Assembly: GCA_951799445.1 (NCBI GenBank)
Contig: OX637296.1
Span: 19,964,001-20,028,000, forward strand
Direction: 5' to 3'
Length of the DNA stretch: 64,000 nucleotides
Source: Pseudisothecium myosuroides
Taxonomy: Eukaryota > Streptophyta > Bryopsida > Hypnales > Lembophyllaceae
This document shows positions 10,720 through 21,498 of the stretch, piece by piece. A model generated the notes under the pieces. It searched no databases, was not told the DNA's origin, and worked only from the letters and a program-made list of their open reading frames with translations. The translations under genes were made by a program, and so were the position numbers. How positions within the stretch are numbered: the stretch's first letter is position 1; every line of letters starts with the position of its first letter.

Positions 10720-11621
10720 CAACCCCTAAAGGACCAAGCTAAGTTTTTTGGCAACATAACTTTTTTGGGCATCTTACTAAAAATGGAAATTTTATTTTTT
10801 TTCTTTGAAATTTTTACAAAATATGGGAACGAGGAATAACTTTAAGGCTCAACAATTTTCATAACTTTTGACTACATAATTCAAAAGTTATTGCATGATA
10901 AGTAGTTTGTTTCTTAACTCAACTTCTTTCAAAAATAAAAATTTGAAATAGTTTTTCTAGATTTATATATACGTGGAAATCTTTGAATCATTCCATTTTG
11001 ATTAATGAAATGAAAGTTATGAGGAGTTTTAGTTTGCAGGCAGTTATGGATTCTTTATTTTAAATAAAACTTTGAAGTCCTTTATTTTACTCAATTTTCA
11101 ATATTTTTTGAAAAATAAAATCATAGGATGTAGATTATTTATTGCAACATTGCAACCCTTGGGATTGGCATTTTTCAATTCCATAACAAAATTCTTAACA
11201 ATTTTGTATTTTGAATCATTTTCTGCTTCTTTCTACTTACTATTTTTTTCTGAATGTTGTACAATTCCAAATGATTTGAAAATTTTCAAGCATGTAGCTA
11301 ACTTGCCTTGAAAAATGAATCCAGAGAAGCACCACTGCATTTTGGACATTTTTTCATATAAACATGACCTTCTAAAGTGCAGCTGCCCTCTTTTTTGTAG
11401 GGTCCAAAAAATGATTTCTACCAATTCAAATGCTAATATCTTGCAATCCACACTGGAAATTTCTGAATTTTTTTCTACATACTCTAAATCCAACATACCA
11501 CAAGATCCTACGGTTACATGTGTCCAAAAATGTTTTTTTTCCAAAATTTGGTACTTGTACTAGAAATGGCAGTTTTAGAGCGTTTTTAGTGAAAACATAG
11601 TCAAGGAACTTTAGGAGTTAA
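10720..11621 (+). mobile_element. TTAA MITE, family 1 subfamily, copy D
   Basis: It starts AACCCCTAAAGGACC after TTTC (10716-10720) and ends ...CTTTAGGAG with TTAA at 11618-11621. It is a diverged subfamily shared with copy J (34684-35617, opposite orientation); shared internal words include 'gggattggcatttttcaattccataa', 'gcaagtagctaac'-like and 'aacatagtcaag'. Non-coding. Confidence 0.7.
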
Positions 11622-12339
11622 CTGCACTGCACAATCCAAATCAAGAAGCACATTCCACAAAGCATTGTGGACGAAATCTACGGGCCAATGAGTTTAAGCA
11701 AAGACTTTACAAAATAACCAATTTCACTTTTTTTTTTTTTTGTGAAACAACTAATTTCACTATCAAAGAATGAGGAAGAATGATCACATGAGAAGGATTG
11801 AATATAACAAAGCATGAAACTCAAAACTCAAATCAAATGAAACCTTCCTAAATTCTCTGCTTTGTTTTGTTCAATCTTCTTCATCATTTGGTCACAAAAT
11901 GAATTAAAAAAGACTTTAGTACTTGAAGAGGGGTTTTGCAATTGAATATTCATTTGCAAATTGCAAGGTTTCAACTCATCTAACCGAATATATTTCTTCT
12001 TGTTTATCATGTAACTTTCAAAGTTTGATGAACTCACCATCAACTTTCAACCTTTGTATCTCCTATTCTACCCTTCTAATGTTTGAATTTAAAAAAAATT
12101 GAATTTGAACGAGTGCAATTAGTCTACTGTTGCAAGATGTACCCCTTTTTTATTCGTTATACTTACTATAGTCACTTCGAATTTCTCCTATGAAATGAAC
12201 TCTTAATTAAGAGCTACCTGATACTTTAGTATTTGAAAATGCTCCTCAGTTTGCAATGTTCTTTGATGTTGATTTACGAATCTTGGTTTCATTAAAAGTA
12301 TATTAACAAAAAGATATCCAGTTGTGAGCAAAAAGTACC
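11622..12339. other. AT-rich spacer
   Basis: No gene could be supported. Simple T/A runs and short frames only. Confidence 0.4.
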
Positions 12340-13274
12340 TTAACCCCTAAAGTCCTGTTGTCCCCTCGGGGGACAAAATGGATTTCGGGCAGGCTCTTAC
12401 GGTCTCAAAATTTATCATAATTTTCTGAATTTTTTTTTGTGAAGATAGAGAATCACATTAGCTTTCCGAAAATGTAATTTTTATTTCAATCGGTGTCCGG
12501 GAGCAAAAGTTATGGCACAAAACCCCCAAATTTTAGTTCGGCGGGCAGAAAAAAAACCTCACAAAATCTTTAAATTAAAATTTTTAAAAATTTGTTTCAT
12601 ATAGATTTTATTTTTATCTACATGGGAAGCTTTGATTCATTCTATTTGGATTTGTTATGCAAAAGTGATGGACATTCTTATTTTTCGGGCAATTACAGCA
12701 TCTCCTTGAAAAAATAACTTGTAGGATTCATTTCTAAACCCAATTTTGACAATTTTTCAAAAAAAAAAGTTTCACAAGGTTAAGATTTCTTGCTACAACA
12801 ATCTCACCATTGAGATTGGTATATTTCAATTTTACCTTAGAGCTATTAATGATTTAATTTTTCCTTCAATCTTGAACCCACTTCTACTTAATAATTTTTT
12901 AATGAGAGAAAACTAAGTGTTTCTTTTTTGGAATTTTTTTTCCTAGATTCTCAACTCAATTCTTCATCATATAAAATTAGAAATTCAAAATCATTAGAGC
13001 AAAAATTTTAAGTCAAGAAGGTTCAAAGCCAAAAAATGTAGTTGAGCAAGGTGCAAAAAAACTTGATTCCTTCACTTTAAATGCAAATATCTTGCAATCT
13101 GCACGGTCAAAGTTTCTGAAATTTCTTCCACACATTCTTACACTAGTCTAGTACAAGATCCTATGGTTAAATATGCAAAAAACACATAAAATTTTTTTTT
13201 TTGCTCTTTGCTATAGAAATGGCAGTTTTGAATGGTTTTTGATGGAAAAATGACCTTGGGACTTTAGGGGTTAA
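12340..13274 (+). mobile_element. TTAA MITE, family 1, copy E (complete)
   Basis: TTAA at 12340-12343 and 13271-13274, with termini CCCCTAAAGTCCTGTTG and GGGACTTTAGGGG. The interior is collinear with copy C, including 'ccctcgggggacaaaatgg' at the left and 'aaatggcagttttgaa' at the right. Non-coding. Confidence 0.85.
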
Positions 13275-14370
13275 CCAAACGAGTTGACAATACTTGACAT
13301 AACCAGTACATAAGATATGTCAATGAAGAAATAAATATGCATATAACTATGAGTACTTCCAATACCGGTACTGATGAAACTCCTTGTAAAACTTCCCAAA
13401 GTTTTCGACCAAATGAAATCAGATGGTAAGTTCGAATGATACTCAGAAGGAAGCAAATAAAAAAAACAGCTTCACGTTCATAAAACATTCATAAAACTAG
13501 CAAATTACAGTGAAATACACGGACGTTCAATCACCAGATTGACGCACCAGATCTACACCACACCTACAATTTAGAGCTCCGTGCAATTGAACGTCACAAT
13601 CTTGGCCCTCTGAAACACAACATTTTAACTAATACGACAGTGGGACATGAGGTGCGACAATCTGGTGATACTGGTCATGCTCGTGGTGTCAATCTGGTGA
13701 TATTGTATCCATGGTAGCATGATTGCACAGTAACACATGTAAAGGTTTCAAACCACTACGAATGAAGCTGAATCACTTGAGTTCCAGCAGCACTCGAGCG
13801 CTTACAAATTGATAAGAAATACAAAATGAATTTGAAAGAATTTTGAATCAATGCGCACGCTCGGCACTTCTAAGGCTGACTTTGGCGCTAATGAAATTGT
13901 TCTACATCCTGTAGAATCCTGCCGGGTTCATGTTGCTTCTTCTCCCATCACAAACCAAAGTCTTCAAACGAAATCAAATGCAAATCTCGGTCATGATCGA
14001 CAACACCAGCATACAATACAACCACGATACACCACGAGCATTCGGGAAAAACCTGGACAGACATGCGCAAAACGGTTCGGAGCAGAACGTTAGATCTGCG
14101 AGCACTTTAGCTTGAACTTAAAAGACGAGATTTGACTGACAGATTCAACAATAGGAATTAAGAATAACAAAGAATCTCGATTAAGAGATACAATAATGAG
14201 GTACCCCCCTGAACAACTCAAACTACCGCAGATGCTATCTATTTTATTGACATTCGAAGAATCACAATAAGATCGACATTCCAAGAGTCGAAATTAAAAG
14301 AAATTCGACAGAGAGATTCAGCAACGCAAAAACTCCCGCAAATTTCTCAAGGAGTTCACAGTAGAATGCT
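13275..14370. other. Spacer downstream of the first small secreted protein gene
   Basis: No second gene seen. The motif 'caatctggtgata' occurs twice (about 13658 and 13690). The part near 14320-14370 would be the 3' terminal UTR exon of the gene on the minus strand. Confidence 0.4.
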
Positions 14371-14451
14371 GAGAGAAGATTGAAACTGCGAGACTCAGCA
14401 AAGATGCATAAAAAGTGCGACATTGCGAGGCATGGCGCGGGTGATACATAC
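14371..14451 (-). other. Predicted 3'-UTR intron of member 1
   Basis: On the minus strand, CCAG/GTATGT follows the stop codon, and a pyrimidine-rich CAATCTTCTCTCAG ends near 14371. The ~81-nt length is short but workable for a plant intron. The donor is convincing; the acceptor is my choice among candidates. Confidence 0.5.
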
Positions 14452-14460
14452 CTGGAGAAT

Positions 14461-14922
14461 CTAATAGAGGTTGAAAGTAAGAGCCACGCGTCTCCCGATC
14501 TTGATCTTCAATGTCTGCTCCCTTGCATTCTCAATCGCCGTCAGAACGACGAACTTGCTACCTTCGAGGTTATACTGAAACATCTTCAACAAATTAATCA
14601 CCATGCTCTTCCTCACGACTCCATATCTCTTCCCGGTTCCCACCGTCACCGTCAAATGCAGAATGGAGTTCTTCTCCACGGTCACATTAATAGGCCCTAT
14701 GGCCGTCCACTTCCCCTTCTCCGCCAAGAACGGCTTCACTCCCTTCCCAAACTCAGAGCAAGTGAACGACATCGACCGATCCGCCACATTGTGCACCACG
14801 ACCTTCACCGAGCAAGGTTTCTTGCCAGGCTTCTTCGTCGTGAATCCCGAGAGATGCGCCTCCGTGAGGCCGATACATGCTGAGAACAACACCAAAGCGC
14901 ACAAGAACTGTCCTCTCGCCAT
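14461..14922 (-). CDS. Small secreted protein, unknown family, member 1
   Basis: 153 codons. An ATG at 14922 was chosen because it starts a clear signal peptide (MARGQFLCALVLFSACIGLT, cleavage likely after TEA); a longer frame from 15030 would bury it. The mature part shares a pattern with two neighbours: HNxAxR near its start, KWTAIGP in the middle, and SKFVVLTAIE near the end. Two cysteines are seen in the mature part. Alternating hydrophobic residues suggest a beta-rich fold. Eight bases after the stop (TAG 14461-14463) comes a strong splice donor (CAG/GTATGT at 14451), with a plausible acceptor at 14371, implying a 3'-UTR intron as in the other two members. I do not recognise the family; apoplastic location is inferred from the signal peptide. 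Confidence 0.75.
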   Translation of the reverse strand: MARGQFLCALVLFSACIGLTEAHLSGFTTKKPGKKPCSVKVVVHNVADRSMSFTCSEFGKGVKPFLAEKGKWTAIGPINVTVEKNSILHLTVTVGTGKRYGVVRKSMVINLLKMFQYNLEGSKFVVLTAIENAREQTLKIKIGRRVALTFNLY

Positions 14923-15679
14923 TGCAACCAAATCTTGGAAACAAATAAAGATCCAAGAGGCCGGACGGAAGTCCGTTGAGGCGAGTCGGAGAGATGGATC
15001 ACTCCGTCCTGTTCTGCTTGGAAATGACAAGCCTAACCGGTCTTACCTCTCGGCGAGTCTGTAATCTCGGAATCTAAGCATGAGCACAGTACCTCGGCGG
15101 TTTATTCGAAATATTGCTCATATTCCGGTGTCAGTGGATTTTCTTTTCTTCCTACTTTTCTCTACAAAAACGAAAGTGATTGCATTCCAGACGGAGAGTG
15201 AGAAAACTTACAAATACAGAACTCCGCCTCCGCCATTTGAATCGCGATTGCTATTGTGCGCAGACACTGCACATGAGCTCCGGAAGTCCGGTCTCGGCGT
15301 CCCGAATTTGAATGAGTTAAGGTTTCTGACGGATGTGCGAGGATTGATGCCGGAATTGAAGCAAGATATACCGGGGAATGCATACTCAGAGCAAGAAACT
15401 GCGCGACTCGGAGGTCTAAATCAACTGCACTGAATGGGAAGGCTGTCAGGCAGTGCGCTCTATATTTCGTCGCTAAAATTTGCTTTAAAAAGCTCGCCAC
15501 GTCCGTCTCCTGTTCAAAATAAGTTAAGGCGCGGAAAGCACATGAGATCCGGAGCTGAGAACTCGGGAATTGCCAACGGCGTGACACCGAACAATCCTGA
15601 GTGGACACAGAACGCCACTATTCATCAGGCAAGAGTGAGAGGGTGAGAGGTACTGTATAGAACTACTCCAACCCTGGAC
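14923..15679. other. Upstream region of member 1
   Basis: This is balanced-composition sequence containing long overlapping frames on both strands (15080-15433, 15162-15608) with no recognisable protein. Most likely it is promoter and 5' leader of the gene at 14461-14922. No TATA box could be assigned with confidence. Confidence 0.4.
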
Positions 15680-15999
15680 TTAAGGTAGCAGCACCCATAA
15701 CCGTCAAAATAAGGGTTTTGAACATGATTATTATTAATAAAGATTCTGGAAATTATAGGATCCTATTAGCAAGAGAAAAATAATACATGTGTACTTTTGA
15801 ATGTATTATTTGGATACTATGAGAATAAGTTATGAACTTTTAAAGAGCCAACTGCAATTGCATCTAATACCAACGCTAGGGTTTGATGTTCAGATATAGT
15901 ACATCCTTGTAATCACATCTATTTATTTCCACAAATTTTTCAAGATTTTAGAAGTGATGGTTTTGGGTACAGTAATGGTTATGGATATTGCTACCTTAA
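15680..15999. mobile_element. 320-bp inverted-repeat element with TTAA ends
   Basis: The left end TTAAGGTAGCAGCACCCATA (15680) and right end ATGGATATTGCTACCTTAA (to 15999) are inverted repeats, extending to 'aaccgt'/'atggtt' with mismatches. TTAA sits at both extremes. The interior is AT-rich and non-coding. It could be another TTAA-targeting family, or TTAA could simply be part of its terminal repeat. Confidence 0.6.
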
Positions 16000-17501
16000 A
16001 CCTGAACTACAATAAGGTAGAACCACTCATTACCAACCAGGAGCCAATTCTCAACCTATAGGGTGTTCTATTTCCAACCAAGGCTTAGAGTGTTTTTTTT
16101 CTCCTTTTTCAAGGTTGGGACTAATAAAGTCATGTTACACGTCCCAAAGTTTCATAAAAATATACGGGAAATATTGAGTGGGAAAGTAGTTTTGAGTTTT
16201 GACTATAATTGGATTTAGAAGACTCTAATGATTCATTTGGTAATGGGTTATGAATACTTCTTGCCTCCCAAAACTCATAGAAATTTCAGTTTTGCGTATA
16301 AAATTATGAAAATTTGGCAATCACAATATTTTCTATCTCTCTACACAGGAAAAATTTCCATCGCACTCAACTGCTCACCGTCCGTTCCACAGTTGCTTAA
16401 GTGATTAGGTATAGGTGGTCTGACCCTATGCTGCTCTGTCTGGACCTGAGCGTGGACTTCATAACATTGCAAGCCCCATGGGCATTTTGAAAGTCAAAAC
16501 TTAAATTTTACATAGTATTTGATTTAAAAAAAGTTTAAACTTAACTAAGAAAATGTAGCTCCAATAATCTACTTTTTATTCCATTTTAATTTTTTCCAAA
16601 ATTGATAAAATTGTAATTCTTGTGATACTTTGAAATATCATCTTGAAAGCTCAAAAGACACCCGACTTTTGAACTTTATCTATTGAATTTCTCTCGGTGT
16701 GAGTTCAAGGAGTACATCAATTACACCATGATGTTTTTTTTATTGTTATTTCCATTTTTCTTTAAATTTTATACTATTTAAAGCATTATTATAATTACTA
16801 TGATTATTACAAAGAATTTTTTTAAATCATATAAAATTAAATTTGAAGTTTTTAATTATAAAAAAATGAGATGATATTTTAGACATATATTAATACATCT
16901 AAAAAATATCAAAAAAAATTAATGTATATTTTAATATAGAAATCTAATGAAGTGTGACCAAGCATAGACATGAAATGTCCTTCAAAGGTTAAATTTGAAG
17001 GTCATCCATAGCCCTCTACAAAGTCCAAGGCAAAAAAAATTATCTTCATAATTTAATAATAATAACTTCATTCCAACATTGTTGTGAATGAAGAGTCTGT
17101 GGGATAGTTCAACTACTCTAAATAGTGAAGTTAGGTTGCTTGAATAATTAGGTTGCCTTACTACAAGAAAGTTACTTTATAAGCCATCAAAGTCAACATA
17201 TATTTCTACACATATTTCCATTTGTACATATAGAGGTTCATGAGTCCTAATTACAATAACACCTAATTCAAAAATATGCATTTTTGTACAATAACAATAA
17301 ATATTAATATAGTGTCAAATGTTGATAAACTAGTGTAGGGCACTCTAATTTACTATTTAGTAGCTACGTCTTAGGAATATGGTAAGCACCCTTGTTGCCT
17401 TCTTTTGGAGGTAGACTTTTGTCCTTCTTAGTAACTTAAATTAGTAGGGCACAATTGGCTTTGAAAGTTGGGCTTTGAAGGTTGAAGAGTTGAATTTATG
17501 G
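16000..17501. other. AT-rich spacer
   Basis: No coding frame of note. It contains long AT runs (16740-16930) and no clear repeat boundaries. Confidence 0.4.
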
Positions 17502-18060
17502 TTAACTCCTAAAGTTTTGAGGCCTATTTTCTGCCAAAAAACACTCAAAACTGCCATTTCTATAACAAAGAGTAAAAAAAAAATTTAATTGTTTTTTTTT
17601 CACATCTAACCGTAGGATCTTACACCTAACTAGTATTAAAAATTGTGGAAAAAATTCCAGAATTTTTGACCGCACAGATTGCAAGATATTTGCGTTTAAA
17701 GTGGAAAAAACAAGTTTTTCAGCACATTGCGGGACTGGATTTTTTAACTTTGAACGTTTTTAACTTAAAATTTTTGCACTACAGCATTTTGAGCTTTAAA
17801 TCTTTATAGTGGAGAATTGAGTTGAGAGTCCAGGAAAAAAAAAGAAATTCAAAAAAACTTAATTATCATTCTTCAAAAAATTGTTAAGTAGAAGTAGGTA
17901 CGAGATAGAAGGAAAATCTAAAATATTTATATATTTTAGATGGAATCAAAGTACACTAATCCCAATGGTGAGATTGTTCTAGCAAGTAAATTAAACCATG
18001 AGAATTTTTTTTTTGAAAAATTGCAAAAATTGCATTAAAAAATGAAATGAATCCCACAAG
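17502..18060 (-). mobile_element. TTAA MITE, family 1, copy F (truncated)
   Basis: It begins TTAACTCCTAAAGTTTTGAGG at 17502 and is collinear with copy A for about 560 bp ('acactcaaaactgccatttctat', 'cccaatggtgagattgttct'). The match then stops near 18060, so the distal third and second terminus are missing. Confidence 0.75.
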
Positions 18061-18127
18061 TTTTAACTCATAACTTATAGGAGAAATTCTTTGTTTATGT
18101 TCAAATTAATCCATCTCCAGAGCCTTT

Positions 18128-18321
18128 ATGGGCATTTTCATTAAAATGGCGGTATTACAAGTGCCACTTTGACAGAGTGCCATTTTCACCATCTAGAACA
18201 AGTATAGATTTCAAAACTACTGTTCTGAACCATCTAGGACAGGTATAGATTTAGAACGGCCATTTTGAACTGTTTTCATGTCATTTTAAAATAATACTGC
18301 CATTTTAATGAAATTGCCCAT
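18128..18321. mobile_element. ~194-bp MITE with ~30-bp terminal inverted repeats
   Basis: The left end ATGGGCATTTTCATTAAAAT (18128) is mirrored by the right end ATTTTAATGAAATTGCCCAT (to 18321), and the match continues inward over 'ggcggtatta'/'taatactgcc'. The middle has two internal near-copies of 'catctaga/gacaagg/tatagatttagaac'. No target duplication could be fixed. A right-end-like remnant occurs near 1870-1890. Confidence 0.7.
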
Positions 18322-19333
18322 CTTTGTACTGTCAAAGGAACATCCCACTCCTCTTCATTTTAAAGAATGTTATGCTATGAAATTTTTGTGTCTCACTTTG
18401 AGCACAACGTGCATTAGAGTAATGAAAACCCCAGTAAAGAATACATTGGTGTCAATCACCTCCAAGGTAGATGTACCCATTATGGTGGAAACACCCAAAA
18501 ACGTCAATATTAGCAATTCAGCATAGTTGGAGGCACTCCTATATGTCTCGAGTAATATCATGAGTACAAATTTTCAATTACGAAATTTCACAAGTATCCA
18601 ATACTTATAACATTAATAATTATGCAACCCCCCCAAAATTCATGATTTTATTAATGAACTATTCGATTATTGAAAGTTCACAATTTGTAAAGCATAAATT
18701 CTATATTGTCACGTACCCATGTTAACACTACAATTTTTTTTATAATCTCATGCACTGTGGTGGCCAAGGACCTGAGTGATAATAAAAGAGTTCTACAGAG
18801 TCCACAACATTCGGGGTTCAGGGTTTAGTACCCAAAGACTTCGAAACTCTAGTATGCTAAGCATTCATGGATGAATCTCAAAGAAGAAACACAAACAACA
18901 AGAGCCCTTGCAAACCAAATCACGAAACATGATCACACAGGGATGCAAAGAATTGAGCGACAGTCACAGACTGTAATCCTGTCGAAGTTGGAGTAGCCAA
19001 AGAGACGCAGACTCACGGTTGCCTTGAACACCAGACTTGGCAGTAGGAATTAATAGAAATAGAAGGGAATACAACATAAACATAGCTACAAGCTAGTATC
19101 AGGCTGGAAGCCTCAGGCAGCTCATGTACGTAGCAATGCCTAAGAAAACATTCACTTCTCAATGCCGTGAACACTTGCAACTGTTACAAGTCTTATTGCA
19201 AAACCAAAATATATCGTTCAAAGATCGAGTCGCCATCTTCGTCGCCAGGAGCCTCCTTTGAATTTAGAATTCAAAACGCAATGCAGAGTTTTTTCACCCG
19301 ATTGCCGCCACTGACCACAGTTTCGTAGTGATC
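18322..19333. other. Spacer and 3' end of member 2 transcript
   Basis: No independent gene. The portion near 18880-19330 is richer in GC and probably contains the 3' UTR of the minus-strand gene at 19463-19945. Confidence 0.4.
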
Positions 19334-19452
19334 CTGCAAACAGAGATCGATGAAGACCCATCAGGGATCGGTATGAAAAAATTCTCATGAATTCGCATAT
19401 CAAAGGATTAGACGATGTTGCAGAAAATTCAAATCTAGACTGAGGCTTTTAC
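19334..19452 (-). other. Predicted 3'-UTR intron of member 2
   Basis: Ten bases after the stop codon, the minus strand reads GCGAG/GTAAAAG (donor at 19452). A good acceptor CTGTTTGCAG/GATC ends near 19334, giving an intron of ~119 nt. The stop codon is too close to the exon junction to trigger the usual 50-nt nonsense-mediated decay rule. Confidence 0.55.
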
Positions 19453-19462
19453 CTCGCGAGAA

Positions 19463-19945
19463 TTAGAGCTTGATAGAGAGGACGACGTCGTCGCCGATGG
19501 TGATGAGGAGATACTTGGATTTCCAGCTCCAGCTCTTCACTGCGGTAAGAGCCAAGTACTTCTCGCCCTTCAACTCCGACGCCTTGAAGTGCTTGAGCAA
19601 ATAGATGGTGAAGATCTTCGTCACGGTAACATACTTGTCAGTCTTCACCGTGACGGCCACTCCGACAGTCCTCCGCGTGGTGCTGAGTAGCGCCGGGGCG
19701 ATGGCGTTCCACTGGTTCGGCAAACACAAGACGGGCTTCGAAACCACCGGAGTCACCAGCTTGAAGGTCACGTTCCTGTGAGCGACGTTGTGCAAGATGA
19801 GCTTGAGAGAGAATTTCCCGATCGGAAAAGTAGCTGCAGGTGATGGCGCTGGAGCGGCGACTGGAGGAGACGAAGCGGCTTGTGCTTCCGCAACGACAGC
19901 TGCGGCCACCACAAGGGCGGTGAGGAGGAAGAGAAGCTTGGCCAT
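19463..19945 (-). CDS. Small secreted protein, unknown family, member 2
   Basis: 160 codons from the ATG at 19945, which opens a strong signal peptide (MAKLLFLLTALVVAAAVVAE, cleaved after AQA or similar). A short Ala/Pro/Ser linker (about residues 22-38) follows, then the family domain: SLKLILHNVAHRNVTF, a QWNAIAP motif, IYLLKHF, and EKYLALTAVKSW near the end. The only mature cysteine is in the PVLCLP segment, so no conserved disulphide is implied. The domain is related by eye to the products at 14461-14922 and 20918-21355. A TATA box lies about 110 bp upstream of the ATG. It is arranged head-to-head with member 3, ATGs 972 bp apart. Function unknown; secretion is inferred. Confidence 0.8.
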   Translation of the reverse strand: MAKLLFLLTALVVAAAVVAEAQAASSPPVAAPAPSPAATFPIGKFSLKLILHNVAHRNVTFKLVTPVVSKPVLCLPNQWNAIAPALLSTTRRTVGVAVTVKTDKYVTVTKIFTIYLLKHFKASELKGEKYLALTAVKSWSWKSKYLLITIGDDVVLSIKL

Positions 19946-20055
19946 GGTATCTGATGCTTACAAGCACAGCAACGAGAGGGAGCAATAGAGAGTCGGATCG
20001 GATGTGAAAGGCTGAGGCTGCAGGTAGTGATGATGAGAGGAAGAGAGCGACTGGG

Positions 20056-20063
20056 ATTATATA
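20056..20063 (-). promoter_or_regulatory. TATA box of member 2
   Basis: The minus strand reads CGTATATAATCCC, a consensus plant TATA box. It lies 111 bp upstream of the ATG at 19945, leaving room for a leader of about 80 nt. Position and match are good; the start site itself is inferred. Confidence 0.55.
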
Positions 20064-20917
20064 CGTGATATGGCTGACATGATTGACATAAGTTGCGGCG
20101 ACGACTCTCGTTTTCCTGAACGCTATTTTTGGAACGTCTCATGCAATCACGTCCGTCATGGCCAGGTTTCCAGGCAATCGAATTTGAATTAGCAGTTAGA
20201 AAAATATTCGATTAACAGGAGAATCCTCAAGTAAAGATGAACTGCGGATGATTAGTGGCTTGGAGCATGCTGTTGCAACAGACGAGGTCCGCAAACGTAG
20301 GCTTGGACACCAAGGCGGCAAATCGCCAGTGTCCGAGATAATGGCGCGCTCCCCCGGGGTTCCGATCCGCCGAGTAGTTTTTTATGCACGCACATTGTGG
20401 AATTGCACGTTACGGAGCGCCACTTCTCTTCCGCTGCGCTGACAGTGCTGACACAGTGCCATCAAAGATTTTAAGTGGACTGTGACACTGTGTACCTCTC
20501 AGGCGAAGAATAGAAAGTACCTTAAGATTGAAGGAGAAGCTCTTAGCGTCTTGATTCGAATGTGTTCCCCAGTTCCTTGGATGCGGGCGAACTCGAGAGG
20601 GATTAATCTTATTTATACAATTTAGTTCGTTTTAGTGCATGATCGAGCCTTGCCGGGAAAGACGGTGTAGACGAAATGAGTTTGACCTAACGGGTGAACG
20701 GGTGCAAGTTGTTTCTTGGTTTCACATTTTCACATTGCTGCTGCCAATTTTAGAGTTGGCGATCTGCATAACGCGTTGTAAGTATATGTTCGTTGAATCC
20801 CGTTTTTAGGTTTGCGCCTTAGCTTGGGTAGGCACATGCAAGTGCTGCCTTCAGCTCCGAGTGCCCGCACTTCGAGTTTACACCTTGCATCGTCGTTGTT
20901 GCATCGACGGAGCAACT
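20064..20917. promoter_or_regulatory. Divergent intergenic region between members 2 and 3
   Basis: Promoter-proximal DNA for two head-to-head paralogues. It is GC-richer than the spacers and free of recognisable transposons. A weaker TATTTATA occurs near 20610 for the plus-strand gene. No gene is supported here. Confidence 0.4.
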
Positions 20918-21355
20918 ATGGCCGTCAAGGTAGTTTTCCTTGTCGCTGCTCTCTTGGTGGCATCGTTTGTTGCGGCGGAAGCGCATGAGCACCAGGGGAA
21001 GCCAGAGAAAATTTCACTGAAGGTCATCTTGCACAACTGGGCAAACCGCGATGTGAGCTTCAAGAACGCCAACTCCCCGAAGTATTCGAAGGAAGTTGTG
21101 GTGCCGAAGGGCAAGTGGTCCGCCATTGATCCTGTCGTCGTCTCTTTCGAGCATTCGGTGATGCGTTTAATCGTGAGCACGAAAATGAACAACGGTACCC
21201 CGAGATCGAAGTTGTTGCAGCTCGACTTGGTGCATTGGTTCAGGAAGAGTTTGCTGGGGAAGAAATATATCGTGCTCACAGCCGTCGAGAGCTGGAAGAG
21301 CGAATTTCTTTTCGTCAAGCTCAATGGCGACATCGTCCGCATCGTGAAGCTCTAG
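20918..21355 (+). CDS. Small secreted protein, unknown family, member 3
   Basis: 145 codons from the ATG at 20918, chosen because it opens a signal peptide (MAVKVVFLVAALLVASFVAA, then EAHEH). The mature domain carries the family pattern: ISLKVILHNWANRDVSF, GKWSAIDPVVV, LDLVHWF, then KKYIVLTAVESW and a C-terminal DIVRIVKL. It lacks cysteines in the mature part and is Lys-rich (basic). Four bases after the TAG is a splice donor (AGAG/GTACGC, 21360) with acceptor TTGCAG near 21498, again a 3'-UTR intron. It is divergent from member 2. No known family is recognised; a beta-rich apoplastic protein is my inference. Confidence 0.8.
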   Translation: MAVKVVFLVAALLVASFVAAEAHEHQGKPEKISLKVILHNWANRDVSFKNANSPKYSKEVVVPKGKWSAIDPVVVSFEHSVMRLIVSTKMNNGTPRSKLLQLDLVHWFRKSLLGKKYIVLTAVESWKSEFLFVKLNGDIVRIVKL

Positions 21356-21359
21356 AGAG

Positions 21360-21498
21360 GTACGCCATTCTTGATAGCAGCAGCTCTGATTCATTACATT
21401 GGCACTTTTGATGCATTGATCCTACGTTCGTGCTCTGTTGCTCTCTTTTTGTTTACAGGCTTCGAATTTGATTTCCTCGTTCTGTTTCGATTTGCAGG
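21360..21498 (+). other. Predicted 3'-UTR intron of member 3
   Basis: Donor GTACGC at 21360, immediately after the stop codon; acceptor CGATTTGCAG/GAGTGC ending near 21498. The position matches the predicted introns of the two paralogues. Confidence 0.55.

Noticed and set aside
14380..15064. Two plus-strand frames of 167 and 153 codons
   Set aside because: They are antisense to the secreted-protein gene, which has a signal peptide and paralogues; these have neither.
15080..15608. Overlapping frames on both strands
   Set aside because: No motif or paralogue and both strands are open because of composition; treated as promoter/leader.
14461..21355. Plant self-incompatibility S1 or thaumatin-like assignment for the secreted family
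   Set aside because: The expected conserved cysteines and the CKSKDDDLG-type motif of S1 proteins are absent.
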